Notes: a model not told the origin generated them from the letters alone. 64,000 nucleotides of DNA from Nocardioides turkmenicus (GCF_011045035.1 NZ_JAALAA010000016.1:62001-126000), one strand, 5' to 3'. Counted from the stretch's first letter, positions 25,049 through 33,863 are shown. Translations and numbers: made by a program.

Positions 25049-26368
25049 GTGCGAGTGATCGTCATAGGAGCAGGCATCGCCGGGCTGACCGCGGCCCGCG
25101 ATCTGTCGTCGAAGGGCCACCGGGTCACCGTGCTGGAGGCCTCGGACCGGGTCGGCGGGAAGATCCGTGGCGAGGTCGTCGCCGGGCAGCTGGTCGACGT
25201 CGGTGCCGAGGCGATGCTCAACCGGCGGCCGGAGGGCGTATCCCTCGCTCGTGAGGTCGGCCTCGAGGTCGTGCACCCGACCGACGCGAAGTCCTCGATC
25301 TGGTCGCGCGGCGCGCTGCGGCCGATCCCGCGCTCCGTCATGGGCGTGCCGCTCGACCTGTCGGCGCTGGAGAAGGCCGGTCTCCTCTCCGAGGAGACCC
25401 TGGAGGTCGTACGCCGCGAACCCACGCTCCCACCTGCGAAGACGGACGAGGACATCTCCGTCGGTGACTTCATCGCCTCCCGGTTCGGCGACGAGACCGC
25501 CGACCGGCTGGCGGACCCGCTGCTCGCCGGGGTGTACGCCGGCCATGCCCGTGCGATCTCGGTGAAGGCGGCCGCGCCGCAGCTGTTCATGCTCGCCGAG
25601 AAGGGGTCGCTGCTGAAGGCCGCAGCGGCGCTCCCGACCTCCGACGTGCCGGTGTTCGCCGGGATCGATGGCGGCATGTCCCGGTTGCCGGCGACCCTCG
25701 CCGAGGGCCTCGACATCCGGCTCGGAACCCGGGTCGACACCGTCACCAGGACCCCGCAGGGCTTCTTGGTCGAGCACAGCCTGGTCGAGACCGGCGGCGA
25801 GGTGGAGGCCGCCGATGCCGTCGTCGTCGCCACGCCTGCTCCGGTCGCCGCGAAGCTGCTCCGCTCGACCGCCCCGTCGGTCGCGCGCGAGCTGTCCGAG
25901 ATCGAGACCGCGAGCGTCGCGGTGGTGACCTTCGCCTTCCCCGACCTGCCCGCCGAGCTCGCCGGCAGGTCCGGGTTCCTCGTCCCGCCGGTGGAGGAGT
26001 GCGCGATCAAGGCGTCCACGTTCTCCTTCGCCAAGTGGGCGTGGGTGGGCGCGCGCGGCAACTACCTGCGTACGTCCATCGGGCGCCACGGCGAGCCGCC
26101 CTCGGACGACGACGACCGCCTGATCGCCGACTCCCTCGCCGCCCTGGCCGACATCGCCGGCATCACCGCGACGCCGACCGACGTGCACGTCCAGCGCTGG
26201 ACCGACGCGCTCCCGCAGTACCCGGTCGGCCACCTCGACCGGGTCGCCCGGATCCGCCAGGGGCTCCGGGGTGTCCCCGGACTCGCCCTCGCGGGTGCCT
26301 CCTACGACGGCGTCGGCATCCCGGCCACGATCGGGTCGGCCCACCGCGCCGCGGCCGAGATCGGCTGA
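25049..26368 (+). CDS. hemY: Coproporphyrinogen III / protoporphyrinogen oxidase
   Basis: A 439-residue FAD-dependent oxidase (HemY, also called CgoX in monoderm bacteria). The N-terminal dinucleotide-binding motif is VIVIGAGIAGLTAARDLSS, followed by 'VTVLEASDRVGGKIRGEVV' and 'LVDVGAEAMLNRRPE'. The C-terminal FAD motif is 'RGVPGLALAGASYDGVGIPA'. In Actinobacteria, which use HemQ, this enzyme oxidises coproporphyrinogen III to coproporphyrin III. The GTG at 25049 starts directly at the Rossmann strand. hemQ lies downstream, interrupted by an esterase on the other strand. Confidence 0.93.
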   Translation: MRVIVIGAGIAGLTAARDLSSKGHRVTVLEASDRVGGKIRGEVVAGQLVDVGAEAMLNRRPEGVSLAREVGLEVVHPTDAKSSIWSRGALRPIPRSVMGVPLDLSALEKAGLLSEETLEVVRREPTLPPAKTDEDISVGDFIASRFGDETADRLADPLLAGVYAGHARAISVKAAAPQLFMLAEKGSLLKAAAALPTSDVPVFAGIDGGMSRLPATLAEGLDIRLGTRVDTVTRTPQGFLVEHSLVETGGEVEAADAVVVATPAPVAAKLLRSTAPSVARELSEIETASVAVVTFAFPDLPAELAGRSGFLVPPVEECAIKASTFSFAKWAWVGARGNYLRTSIGRHGEPPSDDDDRLIADSLAALADIAGITATPTDVHVQRWTDALPQYPVGHLDRVARIRQGLRGVPGLALAGASYDGVGIPATIGSAHRAAAEIG

Positions 26369-26374
26369 ATGCTC

Positions 26375-26452
26375 ACCGAGGTGACTCGGTCGGGGCCCAC
26401 CGGCTTCATGGAACTCCGCGAAGTCAGTGACCGCTCACCGAGTTACCTCGGT
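26375..26452. terminator. Inverted repeat hairpin between hemY and the esterase
   Basis: ACCGAGGTGACTCGGT (26375-26390) and ACCGAGTTACCTCGGT (26437-26452) are complementary at 15 of 16 positions, and each is also nearly self-palindromic (ACCGAG/CTCGGT). The structure starts 6 nt after the hemY stop. The right arm lies inside the last codons of the convergent esterase gene. Confidence 0.6.
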
Positions 26453-27377
26453 CGACATCCCGTAGGAACTCGACGATCCCCGCAAGCGCCTCACGGGCGG
26501 CCGGCGCGACCCCGGGCAGCGACATGAACCCGTGGAACGCGGTGTCGTAGTCGACGAGCGAGACCGGCGTCCCAGCGGCCCGAAGCACCTCCGCATAGCG
26601 CGTCCCGTGATCGCGGATCGGGTCGTGCAGGGCGGTGATGATGTGGGCCGGCGGCAGGTCGGCGTGCGACGGAGCCCGCAGGGGAGAGGCCTGCCAGGAC
26701 TCGTCGCCGTAGCGCGAGCCCATGTAGAGGTGGCCGAAGGTGCTCATCTGGGTCGAGGTGAGCACCGGTCCGTTGGCGTTGGCGGCCTCGGAGGGGAACT
26801 TCTCGTACATCTCCACCGCCGGATAGATCAACACCTGAGCCCGCACCGAGGGCCCGCCGGCGTCGCGAGCCATCAAGGACACCACCGCCGCCAGGTTGCC
26901 GCCGGCGCTGTCGCCCATCACGGCGATCCGGGACGGGTCCCCGCCCAGGTCGGAAGCGTTCTTCGCGACCCATTCCAACGCAGACCAGGCATCCTCGACG
27001 GCGGCCGGGAACGGATGCTCGGGCGCCAGCCGGTAGGACGGCGCGACCACGATCGACCCGGTCCCGGCGGCCACGTGCGAGGAGACCCAGGCGCTCTGCT
27101 CCGGGGTGCCGAGACACCAGCCACCGCCGTGGTAGTTGATGACGACCGGAGCATCCTCGCCGACCCCGGGAGGCGTGTAGATCGCGAAGCGGCGGCCGTC
27201 GACGTACGTCTCCTTCACCTCGACGTCCGCGGGGCGACCGAACAGCAGCGCGGTGACCGGGCCGGTCCGGAGCCCCTCACGCTGCGCGCGCAGGGCGATC
27301 ATCTCCTCGGCGTTCAGCGGCGCCTTGACCAGGCGCTCCTGGAGGAAGGCGAAGATGCGGGTACGCAGCGGCAGCAT
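26424..27377 (-). CDS. Alpha/beta hydrolase, HSL-type esterase
   Basis: A 317-residue esterase with YHGGGWCLGTPEQSAW (oxyanion hole), 'VMGDSAGGNLAAVVSLMARD' (nucleophile Ser in GDSAG), the acid in 'ITALHDPIRDHGTRYAE' and the catalytic His in 'DYDTAFHGFMSLPGVAP'. It is a cytosolic carboxylesterase of family IV without a signal peptide. ATG at 27377 has AGGG eight bases upstream; GTG at 27386 is an alternative. It is inserted against the direction of hemY and hemQ. Confidence 0.88.
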   Translation of the reverse strand: MLPLRTRIFAFLQERLVKAPLNAEEMIALRAQREGLRTGPVTALLFGRPADVEVKETYVDGRRFAIYTPPGVGEDAPVVINYHGGGWCLGTPEQSAWVSSHVAAGTGSIVVAPSYRLAPEHPFPAAVEDAWSALEWVAKNASDLGGDPSRIAVMGDSAGGNLAAVVSLMARDAGGPSVRAQVLIYPAVEMYEKFPSEAANANGPVLTSTQMSTFGHLYMGSRYGDESWQASPLRAPSHADLPPAHIITALHDPIRDHGTRYAEVLRAAGTPVSLVDYDTAFHGFMSLPGVAPAAREALAGIVEFLRDVDRGNSVSGH

Positions 27378-27436
27378 GGGGCTCACCCTAGAGCCCGGTG
27401 GCGACCCGGTGACCTGCCCTGGCGCAAAATGGGGGC

Positions 27437-28156
27437 ATGACCGACCCCCAGGCCGACATCAAGTCCAACGCAGCCAAGATCAACGAGCTCAACGCGACCA
27501 TCCGCTACACGATGTGGTCGGTCTTCTCCCTGGAGCAGACCCTCGGCGACGCCGACCGCAAGGCCGAGGCGGTCGAGGTCGAGGAGCTCTTCGCGGCCTT
27601 CGCCGAGGAGGACATCGTGGTGCGCGGCACCTACGACGTGGCCGGCCTGCGCGCCGATGCCGACGTGATGTTCTGGCTGCACGCCGACTCCTCCGACAAG
27701 CTCCAGTCGGCCTACCACCGCCTGCGCCGCACGGCCTTCGGTGGCCGCCTCGTCCCGGTCTGGTCGCAGATGGCGCTGCACCGCCCCGCCGAGTTCAACC
27801 GCAGCCACCTGCCCGCCTTCCTGGCCGACGAGCGCTCTCACGACTACGTCGCGGTCTACCCGTTCATCCGCTCCTACGAGTGGTACCTCCTCGACGACAA
27901 GGAGCGCCGCCGCCTCCTCGCCGAGCACGGCCAGATGGCGCGCGACTACCCCGACGTACGCGCCAACACCGTCCCGTCCTTCGCGCTCGGCGACTACGAG
28001 TGGATGCTTGCCTTCGAGGCCGACGATCTCTCCCGCATCGTCGACCTGATGCGTCACCTGCGCGGCTCCGAGACCCGCCGTCACGTACGCGAGGAGGTGC
28101 CGTTCTACACCGGCGCCCGCGTCGACATCGCCGACCTCCTGGATCGCCTTCCCTGA
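27437..28156 (+). CDS. hemQ: Coproheme decarboxylase HemQ (chlorite dismutase family)
   Basis: A 239-residue protein of the chlorite dismutase fold. 'LNATIRYTMWSVFSLEQTLG', 'DIVVRGTYDVAGLRADADVM', 'DYVAVYPFIRSYEWYLLDDK' and 'LAEHGQMARDYPDVRANTVP' match actinobacterial HemQ. 'AVYPFIRSYEWY' carries the conserved Tyr region, and 'LAEHG' the proximal His. It converts iron-coproporphyrin III to heme b by two oxidative decarboxylations, the last step of the coproporphyrin-dependent pathway. GGGGG precedes the ATG. Confidence 0.95.
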   Translation: MTDPQADIKSNAAKINELNATIRYTMWSVFSLEQTLGDADRKAEAVEVEELFAAFAEEDIVVRGTYDVAGLRADADVMFWLHADSSDKLQSAYHRLRRTAFGGRLVPVWSQMALHRPAEFNRSHLPAFLADERSHDYVAVYPFIRSYEWYLLDDKERRRLLAEHGQMARDYPDVRANTVPSFALGDYEWMLAFEADDLSRIVDLMRHLRGSETRRHVREEVPFYTGARVDIADLLDRLP

Positions 28157-28302
28157 CCGCTCGGTCGGGTCTCGGAAATTCGCTGTCGGCACCCGGGTCG
28201 CTCCACTAACCTCTTCCGTCGCGGTGGCACGTGCTCGGGTTCGATTTGCCGACCCCGTCACGTCCTGCTGACACATCCACGTGACCTTGGGAGGGCAGAG
28301 AC

Positions 28303-29016
28303 GTGGGGATGACGATCCCTGGGGAGTTGGACTTCGTTCTCGACCTGCTCGGCTATGAGTGGCCGAACGTCGATGAAGATGCCGTACGCGACGCCGCACA
28401 GCTGTTGCGTGGGCTGGAGTCGGACCTGCGCGGCACCCTCGATCATCTGGAGATGCGGGTCAACGAGCTCGGTGACGGTTCCAAGGCCCAGTCGGTGAAT
28501 GCGCTGATCAGGGCGTGGACCGAGAACCGCACGGCCAACATGGACGCGGTGCTCGACGCGCTGCCCGAGGTCGCGAACGGGATCGACATGCTCGCCGACG
28601 CGATCGTCGCCCTGAAGGTGAAGGTGATCGCCGAGCTGACCATCACCGCCGCGCAGATCGCGGCGGCCGCCGCGACCGCGGTGGTCACCGCCGGGCTCAG
28701 CGTGGCCGGCAACGCCGCGCTCATCGCGGCGCGGAAGAAGGCGCTCGACATCGCGACCGACATCGCGATGGAGGAGCTGATCGGGCAGGTGGCGAGCATG
28801 GTGATCGAACCGCTCACCGGCACGATCACCGATCTCGCCATGGCGATCGCGGAAGCGCCCTTGGTGACCGAAGGCGAGGCGACCACAGGGACCCAGCTCA
28901 GCTACGACCTGATGGAGCAGATCGCCACCGCGCTCAGCGACTGCGGCGCCGACCAGTACGACCTGTGCCGGACGTTCGCCGCCGAAGTGTCCGCCCTTCC
29001 CCTCTTCGCCTCGTAG
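28303..29016 (+). CDS. WXG-type (type VII secretion) N-terminal domain protein
   Basis: A 237-residue protein that opens 'MGMTIPGELDFVLDLLGYEW' and 'PNVDEDAVRDAAQLLRGLES'. This start is shared with the N-terminal domains of CpnT-like and other type VII secretion-linked polymorphic toxins. Long helices rich in Ala (about residues 95-170) follow, with a hydrophobic stretch 'AQIAAAAATAVVTAGLSVAG' that may be membrane-active. No toxin domain is present in this chain. The GTG at 28303 follows GGGAGGG. The nuclease gene begins 9 bp after its stop, so the two probably act together. Confidence 0.75.
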   Translation: MGMTIPGELDFVLDLLGYEWPNVDEDAVRDAAQLLRGLESDLRGTLDHLEMRVNELGDGSKAQSVNALIRAWTENRTANMDAVLDALPEVANGIDMLADAIVALKVKVIAELTITAAQIAAAAATAVVTAGLSVAGNAALIAARKKALDIATDIAMEELIGQVASMVIEPLTGTITDLAMAIAEAPLVTEGEATTGTQLSYDLMEQIATALSDCGADQYDLCRTFAAEVSALPLFAS

Positions 29017-29025
29017 GAGACAGCT

Positions 29026-29619
29026 ATGGCCAAGCAGCTCGGCGACGTCGCCAAGGAGGCACTCGACAAGGCGGGCGAGGTGCTCACCGAGGTCGGGGAC
29101 TCGCTCAAGAAGAACGCCGACGATGTCGCGGAGGACATCAGGAAGCAGGCGGAGGCTCGGCGCGTTCTCGACGGCCGGCTGGGCCCCGGCGAATGGCGGC
29201 CCGTCAACCGGAACCACAAGTTCCTCCAGCAGAAGCTCGGCGCCGAGTTCGAGCGCCAGGTGACCGGCAAGGACGACGGCCTGGAATTCGTTCTTCGTGG
29301 ATCGCTCGACAACGAGGTCAAGTTCGACGGCATTCTCGACGGGAAGCTGATCGAGACGAAGCACGGTTACGGGAAGATGATCGACTCGTGGGGATATCCC
29401 AACGGTGCCAAGGAAAAGGAATGGCTGGATCAGGCACTGCGACAGGTGGACGCTGCAGGCGATACCCCGGTTGAATGGGTCTTCTCGAACAAAGAGGCCA
29501 TGGAGGCGGCGCGGACCCTTTTCGAGGACTTCGACCTTCCTATTTCGGTCAGGCACCAGGACTTTGTCAATCCGCCCAGTGATTGGGACGGCTGGAATGC
29601 GCCGAAGAGCAACGGATGA
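29026..29619 (+). CDS. Nuclease toxin, Tox-REase-5-like
   Basis: A 197-residue protein. Residues 1-60 form a helical leader. The rest resembles the restriction-endonuclease-fold toxin Tox-REase-5: 'GEWRPVNRNHKFLQQKLGAE', 'FDGILDGKLIETKHGYGKMI' with the E-x-K catalytic signature, 'WLDQALRQVDAAGDTPVEWV' and 'EDFDLPISVRHQDF'. TAGGAG precedes the ATG. Polymorphic toxins usually carry this domain at the end of a long WXG or other trafficking protein; here it is a separate gene. The base composition falls towards the 3' end, as in many exchanged toxin tips. Function is inferred from family. Confidence 0.75.
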   Translation: MAKQLGDVAKEALDKAGEVLTEVGDSLKKNADDVAEDIRKQAEARRVLDGRLGPGEWRPVNRNHKFLQQKLGAEFERQVTGKDDGLEFVLRGSLDNEVKFDGILDGKLIETKHGYGKMIDSWGYPNGAKEKEWLDQALRQVDAAGDTPVEWVFSNKEAMEAARTLFEDFDLPISVRHQDFVNPPSDWDGWNAPKSNG

Positions 29620-29697
29620 TTCTCATTTCGTCACGATGGCGAGCCTGGCGGTGGCCGAGGGTGGCGGCCGATACGGAGAAGGAGCGGTGATACGGTC

Positions 29698-30402
29698 ATG
29701 ACCGTGGACGAAGAGCTGATCGCGCGCGGATTCTGGGGCCCACGCCAGGAGACCGCTGAGCAGGTCGCCGACGAGCTGGGTGCATTCATCGCGGGCCTGG
29801 ACGAGGTGCTCGGCGAGAAGATCTCATGGGTCTCGCCACTGCTGCCCGGAAAGCCGCTTGAAGAGCGGGATAACGCGCTGCAGGCGATCTCCGACGCATT
29901 TCGTGAGAACAAGGATGCCCCGCATCTTGGAATCAGCCAGTCATATCGGGCGCGCGGGACTCGGATCGATACGGCGGCTATCACGTTGGTCGTCGGTGGA
30001 TATTCGGAGTCCGCAAAGGTGCGCAACAGCTTCGTGGTGAAATGGCGTGGCGCCGATATCGCGACGCTCGCCGATCCGATTCTCCGTCGACTCGTCTCGG
30101 CCTGGGACCCGGACTGGGCAGCGGTGACCTCGAGGTCCTTCACCGACGCGCTCGCCGAGGTGCAGCCGGTCGGGAAGCCGGGGCCGAAGATCGGCTACCT
30201 CAACTACCTCTCCGAGGCCAGGGCGCAGGCCCTGCCGGGCGGCATGGACAAGCACCTCACCAAGCTCGACAACGGTGGTGTCGTCATCGGGTCGGGTGAG
30301 GGCGACGGCTTCCTGTCCGTGGACAAGGCCACCGAGTTCGCCAAGGTGCTGAGGCTCAGCGCCGCCTTCTCGCCGACTCCGACCACACGCAGCAAGTTCT
30401 GA
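29698..30402 (+). CDS. Immunity protein, Imm52-like
   Basis: A 234-residue soluble protein: 'LIARGFWGPRQETAEQVADE', 'LEERDNALQAISDAFRENKD' and 'LADPILRRLVSAWDPDWAAV' agree with the Imm52 family. Imm52 proteins are found next to Tox-REase-5 toxins and neutralise them in the producing cell. It follows the toxin gene after a 78-bp gap, with AAGGAG about 13 nt before the ATG. Its first half has lower GC and more AT-ending codons than the surrounding genes, a sign of horizontal exchange with the toxin. It ends 6 bp from the convergent permease gene. Confidence 0.75.
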   Translation: MTVDEELIARGFWGPRQETAEQVADELGAFIAGLDEVLGEKISWVSPLLPGKPLEERDNALQAISDAFRENKDAPHLGISQSYRARGTRIDTAAITLVVGGYSESAKVRNSFVVKWRGADIATLADPILRRLVSAWDPDWAAVTSRSFTDALAEVQPVGKPGPKIGYLNYLSEARAQALPGGMDKHLTKLDNGGVVIGSGEGDGFLSVDKATEFAKVLRLSAAFSPTPTTRSKF

Positions 30403-30408
30403 GCCGGG

Positions 30409-31692
30409 TCAGCGGCCTCGCAGGCGCGCCAGGGCGCTCATCCCGTGGTAGATCACGACCGCGGCGATGGTGCCCAGCGCGATGCCGGTGAAGGTGAGGT
30501 CGCCGAAGGTCAGGGTGAGGTTGCCGATGCCGATGACCAGCGCGACGGCGGCGGTGAACTGGTTGACCGGGTCGGCGAAGTCGACCCGGTTGTCCAGCCA
30601 GATCCGGATGCCGATCAGGCCGATGAGGCCGTAGAGCGCGACGGTGATTCCGCCCAGCACGCCGGCCGGGATCGTGTTCAGGAGCGCCCCGAACTTCGGA
30701 GACAGCGACAGCAGGATCGCGACCACGCCGGCCACCCAGTAGGCCGCGGTCGAGAAGACCCGGGTGGCGGTCATGACGCCGATGTTCTCGCCGTACGTCG
30801 TGGTCGCCGAGCCGCCGAAGCCACCGGCGATGGAGGTGGCGAGGCCGTCGGCGAAGAGCGCCCGGCCGGTCTCGCGGTTGATGGCGTCGTCGCCGGCGAG
30901 GTGGGCGACGCTGCGTACGTGACCGACGTTCTCGGCGACGAGGACGAGCACGACCGGCAGGAACATCGGGACCACCGACCAGGTCACGTCCGGCGTGGTG
31001 AAGTCGGGCAGGCCGAACCAGGCAGCGTCGCGGAACGCCGAGGTGTCGATCTGGCCCAGGAGAAGCGCGGCGATGTAGCCGACGACGACGCCGACCAGGA
31101 TCGAGAGCCTCGCGATCAGACCGCGGAACGCGACGGCGACGACCAGCACGGTGGCCAGGGTGATCGCGGCGACCAGCACCGCGCCGTTGTCCGGCTTGGC
31201 CGGGTCGCCGCCGACCACGTTGTTGGTGGCGGCGCCGGCGAGGTTGAGGCCGATCAGCGCGACGATCGCGCCGGTCACCACCGGCGGCATCAGCGCCTCG
31301 ATCCAGCCGGTGCCGGTGACCATCACGATCACGCCGACCAGGGCGAGCAGCGCGCCGGTGACCAGGATGCCGAAGAGCGCCGCGCCCATTCCGCCGCCAC
31401 CCATCGCAGCGCCGATCGGCGCGATGAAGGCGAAGGACGAGCCGAGGTACGAGGGCAGCCGGTTGCGCGTGATCAGCAGGAACAGCAGCGTGCCGAGGCC
31501 GGAGAAGAACAGCGTCGTGGTCGGCGGGAAGCCGGTCAGCAGCGGAACCAGGAACGTCGCGCCGAACATGGCGACCACGTGCTGCCCGCCGAAGCCGATC
31601 GTCCGGGGCCAGCTCAGCCGCTCACCGGGCTTGACGATCGCCCCCTCACGTACGTTCTTGCCGTCCTCGTGCAGGTTCCACCCGAATCGCAT
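30409..31692 (-). CDS. Uracil/xanthine permease (NCS2 family)
   Basis: A 427-residue, multi-span transporter of the nucleobase:cation symporter-2 family. 'LSWPRTIGFGGQHVVAMFGA', 'GTLLFLLITRNRLPSYLGSS', 'APIGAAMGGGGMGAALFGIL', 'GALIVALIGLNLA'-like segments and 'GGFGGSATTTYGENIGVMTA' (the QNxG-like signature region is YGENIGV) mark the uracil branch. It imports uracil or a related base with protons. AGAGGG lies 7 nt before the ATG. No pyrimidine metabolism gene is adjacent. Confidence 0.9.
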   Translation of the reverse strand: MRFGWNLHEDGKNVREGAIVKPGERLSWPRTIGFGGQHVVAMFGATFLVPLLTGFPPTTTLFFSGLGTLLFLLITRNRLPSYLGSSFAFIAPIGAAMGGGGMGAALFGILVTGALLALVGVIVMVTGTGWIEALMPPVVTGAIVALIGLNLAGAATNNVVGGDPAKPDNGAVLVAAITLATVLVVAVAFRGLIARLSILVGVVVGYIAALLLGQIDTSAFRDAAWFGLPDFTTPDVTWSVVPMFLPVVLVLVAENVGHVRSVAHLAGDDAINRETGRALFADGLATSIAGGFGGSATTTYGENIGVMTATRVFSTAAYWVAGVVAILLSLSPKFGALLNTIPAGVLGGITVALYGLIGLIGIRIWLDNRVDFADPVNQFTAAVALVIGIGNLTLTFGDLTFTGIALGTIAAVVIYHGMSALARLRGR

Positions 31693-31795
31693 CTCGCACC
31701 CTCTTCAGCTCTCGTACGGCACGATCCGCCGCCTGCCGAACGATAGGGCCGATTCGGGCGGCGACGGAAGCCAGGCCCTCCGTAGGGTTGGACAC

Positions 31796-32581
31796 ATGAC
31801 CATCCGCATCGGAGTCCAGATCCAGCCCCAGCACGCCGACTACGCCCAGATCCGCGATGCCGCACGCCGCGCGGAGGAGATCGGCGTCGACGTGATCTTC
31901 AACTGGGACCACTTCTACCCGCTCTACGGAGAGCCCGACGGCAAGCACTTCGAGGCGTGGACGATGCTCGCCGCCTGGGCCGAGCAGACCACGCGCGTCG
32001 AGATCGGCTGCCTGGTGACCTGCAACTCCTACCGCAACCCCGAGCTGCTCGCCGACATGGCCCGCACGGTCGACCACATCTCCGACGGCCGGCTGGTGTT
32101 CGGCATCGGGTCGGGGTGGTTCGAGCGCGACTACACCGAGTACGGCTACGACTTCGGCACCGCCGGCTCCCGCCTCGACGCGCTCGGCGAGGCGCTCCCG
32201 CGCATCGAGAAGCGCTGGTCCGAGCTCAACCCGGCGCCGCTGGGCCGATCGGGCTCGGGGAGGATCCCGGTCATGATCGGTGGCGGTGGGGAGAAGAAGA
32301 CCCTGAAGTACGTCGCGAAGCACGCCGACATCTGGCACTCCTTCTCCGACATCCCCACCCTCGAGCGCAAGCACGGCATCCTCGCCGAGCACTGCAAGAA
32401 CGTCGGCCGCGACGTCTCCGAGATCGAGGTCTCCGTCGAGGTGAGCGACGTCGAGTCCGCCAAGGCGTTCGCCGACGCCGGAGCCACGCTGTTCACCCAC
32501 GGCGTCAACGGCCCCGACTACGATCTCTCGTTCCTCGAGGAGCTCGTGGCCTGGCGTGACAGCCAGGGCAGCGCAACGTAG
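31796..32581 (+). CDS. LLM-class F420-dependent oxidoreductase
   Basis: A 261-residue luciferase-like protein of the shorter, F420-using type: 'TIRIGVQIQPQHADYAQIRD', 'GVDVIFNWDHFYPLYGEPDG', 'RLVFGIGSGWFERDYTEYGY' and 'IPVMIGGGGEKKTLKYVAKH'. It probably reduces or oxidises a small organic substrate with coenzyme F420, substrate unknown. TAGGGT ends 6 nt before the ATG, with no Shine-Dalgarno, so the transcript is probably leaderless. Confidence 0.87.
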   Translation: MTIRIGVQIQPQHADYAQIRDAARRAEEIGVDVIFNWDHFYPLYGEPDGKHFEAWTMLAAWAEQTTRVEIGCLVTCNSYRNPELLADMARTVDHISDGRLVFGIGSGWFERDYTEYGYDFGTAGSRLDALGEALPRIEKRWSELNPAPLGRSGSGRIPVMIGGGGEKKTLKYVAKHADIWHSFSDIPTLERKHGILAEHCKNVGRDVSEIEVSVEVSDVESAKAFADAGATLFTHGVNGPDYDLSFLEELVAWRDSQGSAT

Positions 32582-32606
32582 TCCTCGCCTCGGCCGTCAG
32601 AAGAGC

Positions 32607-33428
32607 ATGTGGCGATATGGGTGGGTGCTGCTCCTGCTGGCAGCGAGCGCGTGTGGGAACGACCGGGTCCTCGACCCGGCCGCGGCGAGCGACACCGTCC
32701 GGTCCACGGGCACCGTGATGGTGCTCGACGACGGCGGTGGGCCGCAGCTCTGCCTCGGGGCGATCGCGGAGTCGATGCCTCCGCAGTGCGAGGGCCTCGA
32801 CGTGACCGGTTGGGACTGGGCCGACCATCCCGGGCACGAGAAGCAGGGCGGCACCCGCTGGGGCGAGTTCCAGGTCACCGGCACCCTCGACGACACGACC
32901 TTCGCCGTGACCGACGCGGTTCCGGCGGACGACGCGTCGGTCCCGCCGACCGAGGAGGAGGTCGACTTCAGCAGCCCGTGCCCCGAGCCCGAGGGCGGCT
33001 GGAGGGTGCTCGATCCCGAGCGGACCACGTTCGAGACCCAGGAGGCGACCATCTCTGCCGCCCACCGGTTGCCGGGCTTCAGCGACGTGTGGCTCGACCA
33101 GACGCGGGTGGCGCGCCCGATGAACGATCCGCGCAAGCTCATCCTCAACGTACGCGTCACCGGTGACCCGGACGCGGCCGAGAAGGAGCTGCGCAAGACC
33201 TGGGGCGGGATGCTCTGCGTCTCACGCGCCACGGTGTCGAAGGAGGAGCTCGAAGGCATCCAGGAGGAGCTCGCTGGCCAGCCGTATCACGTCAGCAGCG
33301 GTGTGTCTCTCGGCGTCGTCCACCTGCGGGTGCTGCTCGACGACGGCGATCTCCAGCAGCGCCTCGACGAGACGTACGGCAAGGGGACGGTCGTCGTCGA
33401 CGGCGCCGTCTTCGAGTCGATCGGGTGA
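32607..33428 (+). CDS. Putative lipoprotein, unknown function
   Basis: A 273-residue protein with a short signal (MWRYGWVLLLLAASACGN) that ends in a lipobox-like ASAC, so it is probably anchored outside the membrane. The mature part has paired Cys ('PQLCLGAIAESMPPQCEGLD', 'SSPCPEP', 'GGMLCVSRATVSKEELEGIQ') suited to disulfides. I do not recognise the family. It starts 25 bp after the F420 oxidoreductase and may be co-transcribed. No good ribosome site is visible, so the start is less certain. Confidence 0.7.
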   Translation: MWRYGWVLLLLAASACGNDRVLDPAAASDTVRSTGTVMVLDDGGGPQLCLGAIAESMPPQCEGLDVTGWDWADHPGHEKQGGTRWGEFQVTGTLDDTTFAVTDAVPADDASVPPTEEEVDFSSPCPEPEGGWRVLDPERTTFETQEATISAAHRLPGFSDVWLDQTRVARPMNDPRKLILNVRVTGDPDAAEKELRKTWGGMLCVSRATVSKEELEGIQEELAGQPYHVSSGVSLGVVHLRVLLDDGDLQQRLDETYGKGTVVVDGAVFESIG

Positions 33429-33434
33429 GGCGCG

Positions 33435-33863
33435 TCAGGTGACGATCGTCCTGGCCGATCGGGCCTGGTCAGCAGGCTCCAGCGAGATCGAGATCGAGTT
33501 GATGCAGAACCGGTCGCCGGTCGGGGTGCCGTAGCCGTCGGGGAAGACGTGGCCGAGGTGGGAGCCGCAGTTGGCGCAGCGTACTTCCACGCGGTCCATG
33601 CCGTGGGACTTGTCCTCGACGTACTCCACGGTGTCGCTGATCGGCTGGTAGAACGACGGCCAGCCGCAGCCGGAGTGGAACTTGGTGTCCGACTCGAAGA
33701 GCTTGGCCTTGCAGGCCTTGCACGAGTAGACGCCCTTGGTCTCGGTGTCGGTGTATTCACCCGTGAACGCCCGCTCGGTGCCCGCCTGGCGCAGCACCGC
33801 GTACTCCTCGGGCGTCAGCTGCGCCCGCCACTCCTCGTCGGACTTCTCCACGTTGTAACCCAT
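33435..33863 (-). CDS. msrB: Peptide methionine-(R)-S-oxide reductase MsrB
   Basis: A 142-residue enzyme that reduces methionine-R-sulfoxide in oxidised proteins. It has both zinc CxxC pairs (CKACKAKLF and CANCGSHLGHVF), the fold signature 'SGCGWPSFYQPI' and the catalytic Cys in 'GDRFCINSISI'. 'PEEYAVLRQAGTERAFTGEY' is the usual N-terminal helix. The length is typical of the free-standing domain. ATG at 33863 lies 98 bp from the divergent cysteine dioxygenase start. Confidence 0.96.
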   Translation of the reverse strand: MGYNVEKSDEEWRAQLTPEEYAVLRQAGTERAFTGEYTDTETKGVYSCKACKAKLFESDTKFHSGCGWPSFYQPISDTVEYVEDKSHGMDRVEVRCANCGSHLGHVFPDGYGTPTGDRFCINSISISLEPADQARSARTIVT

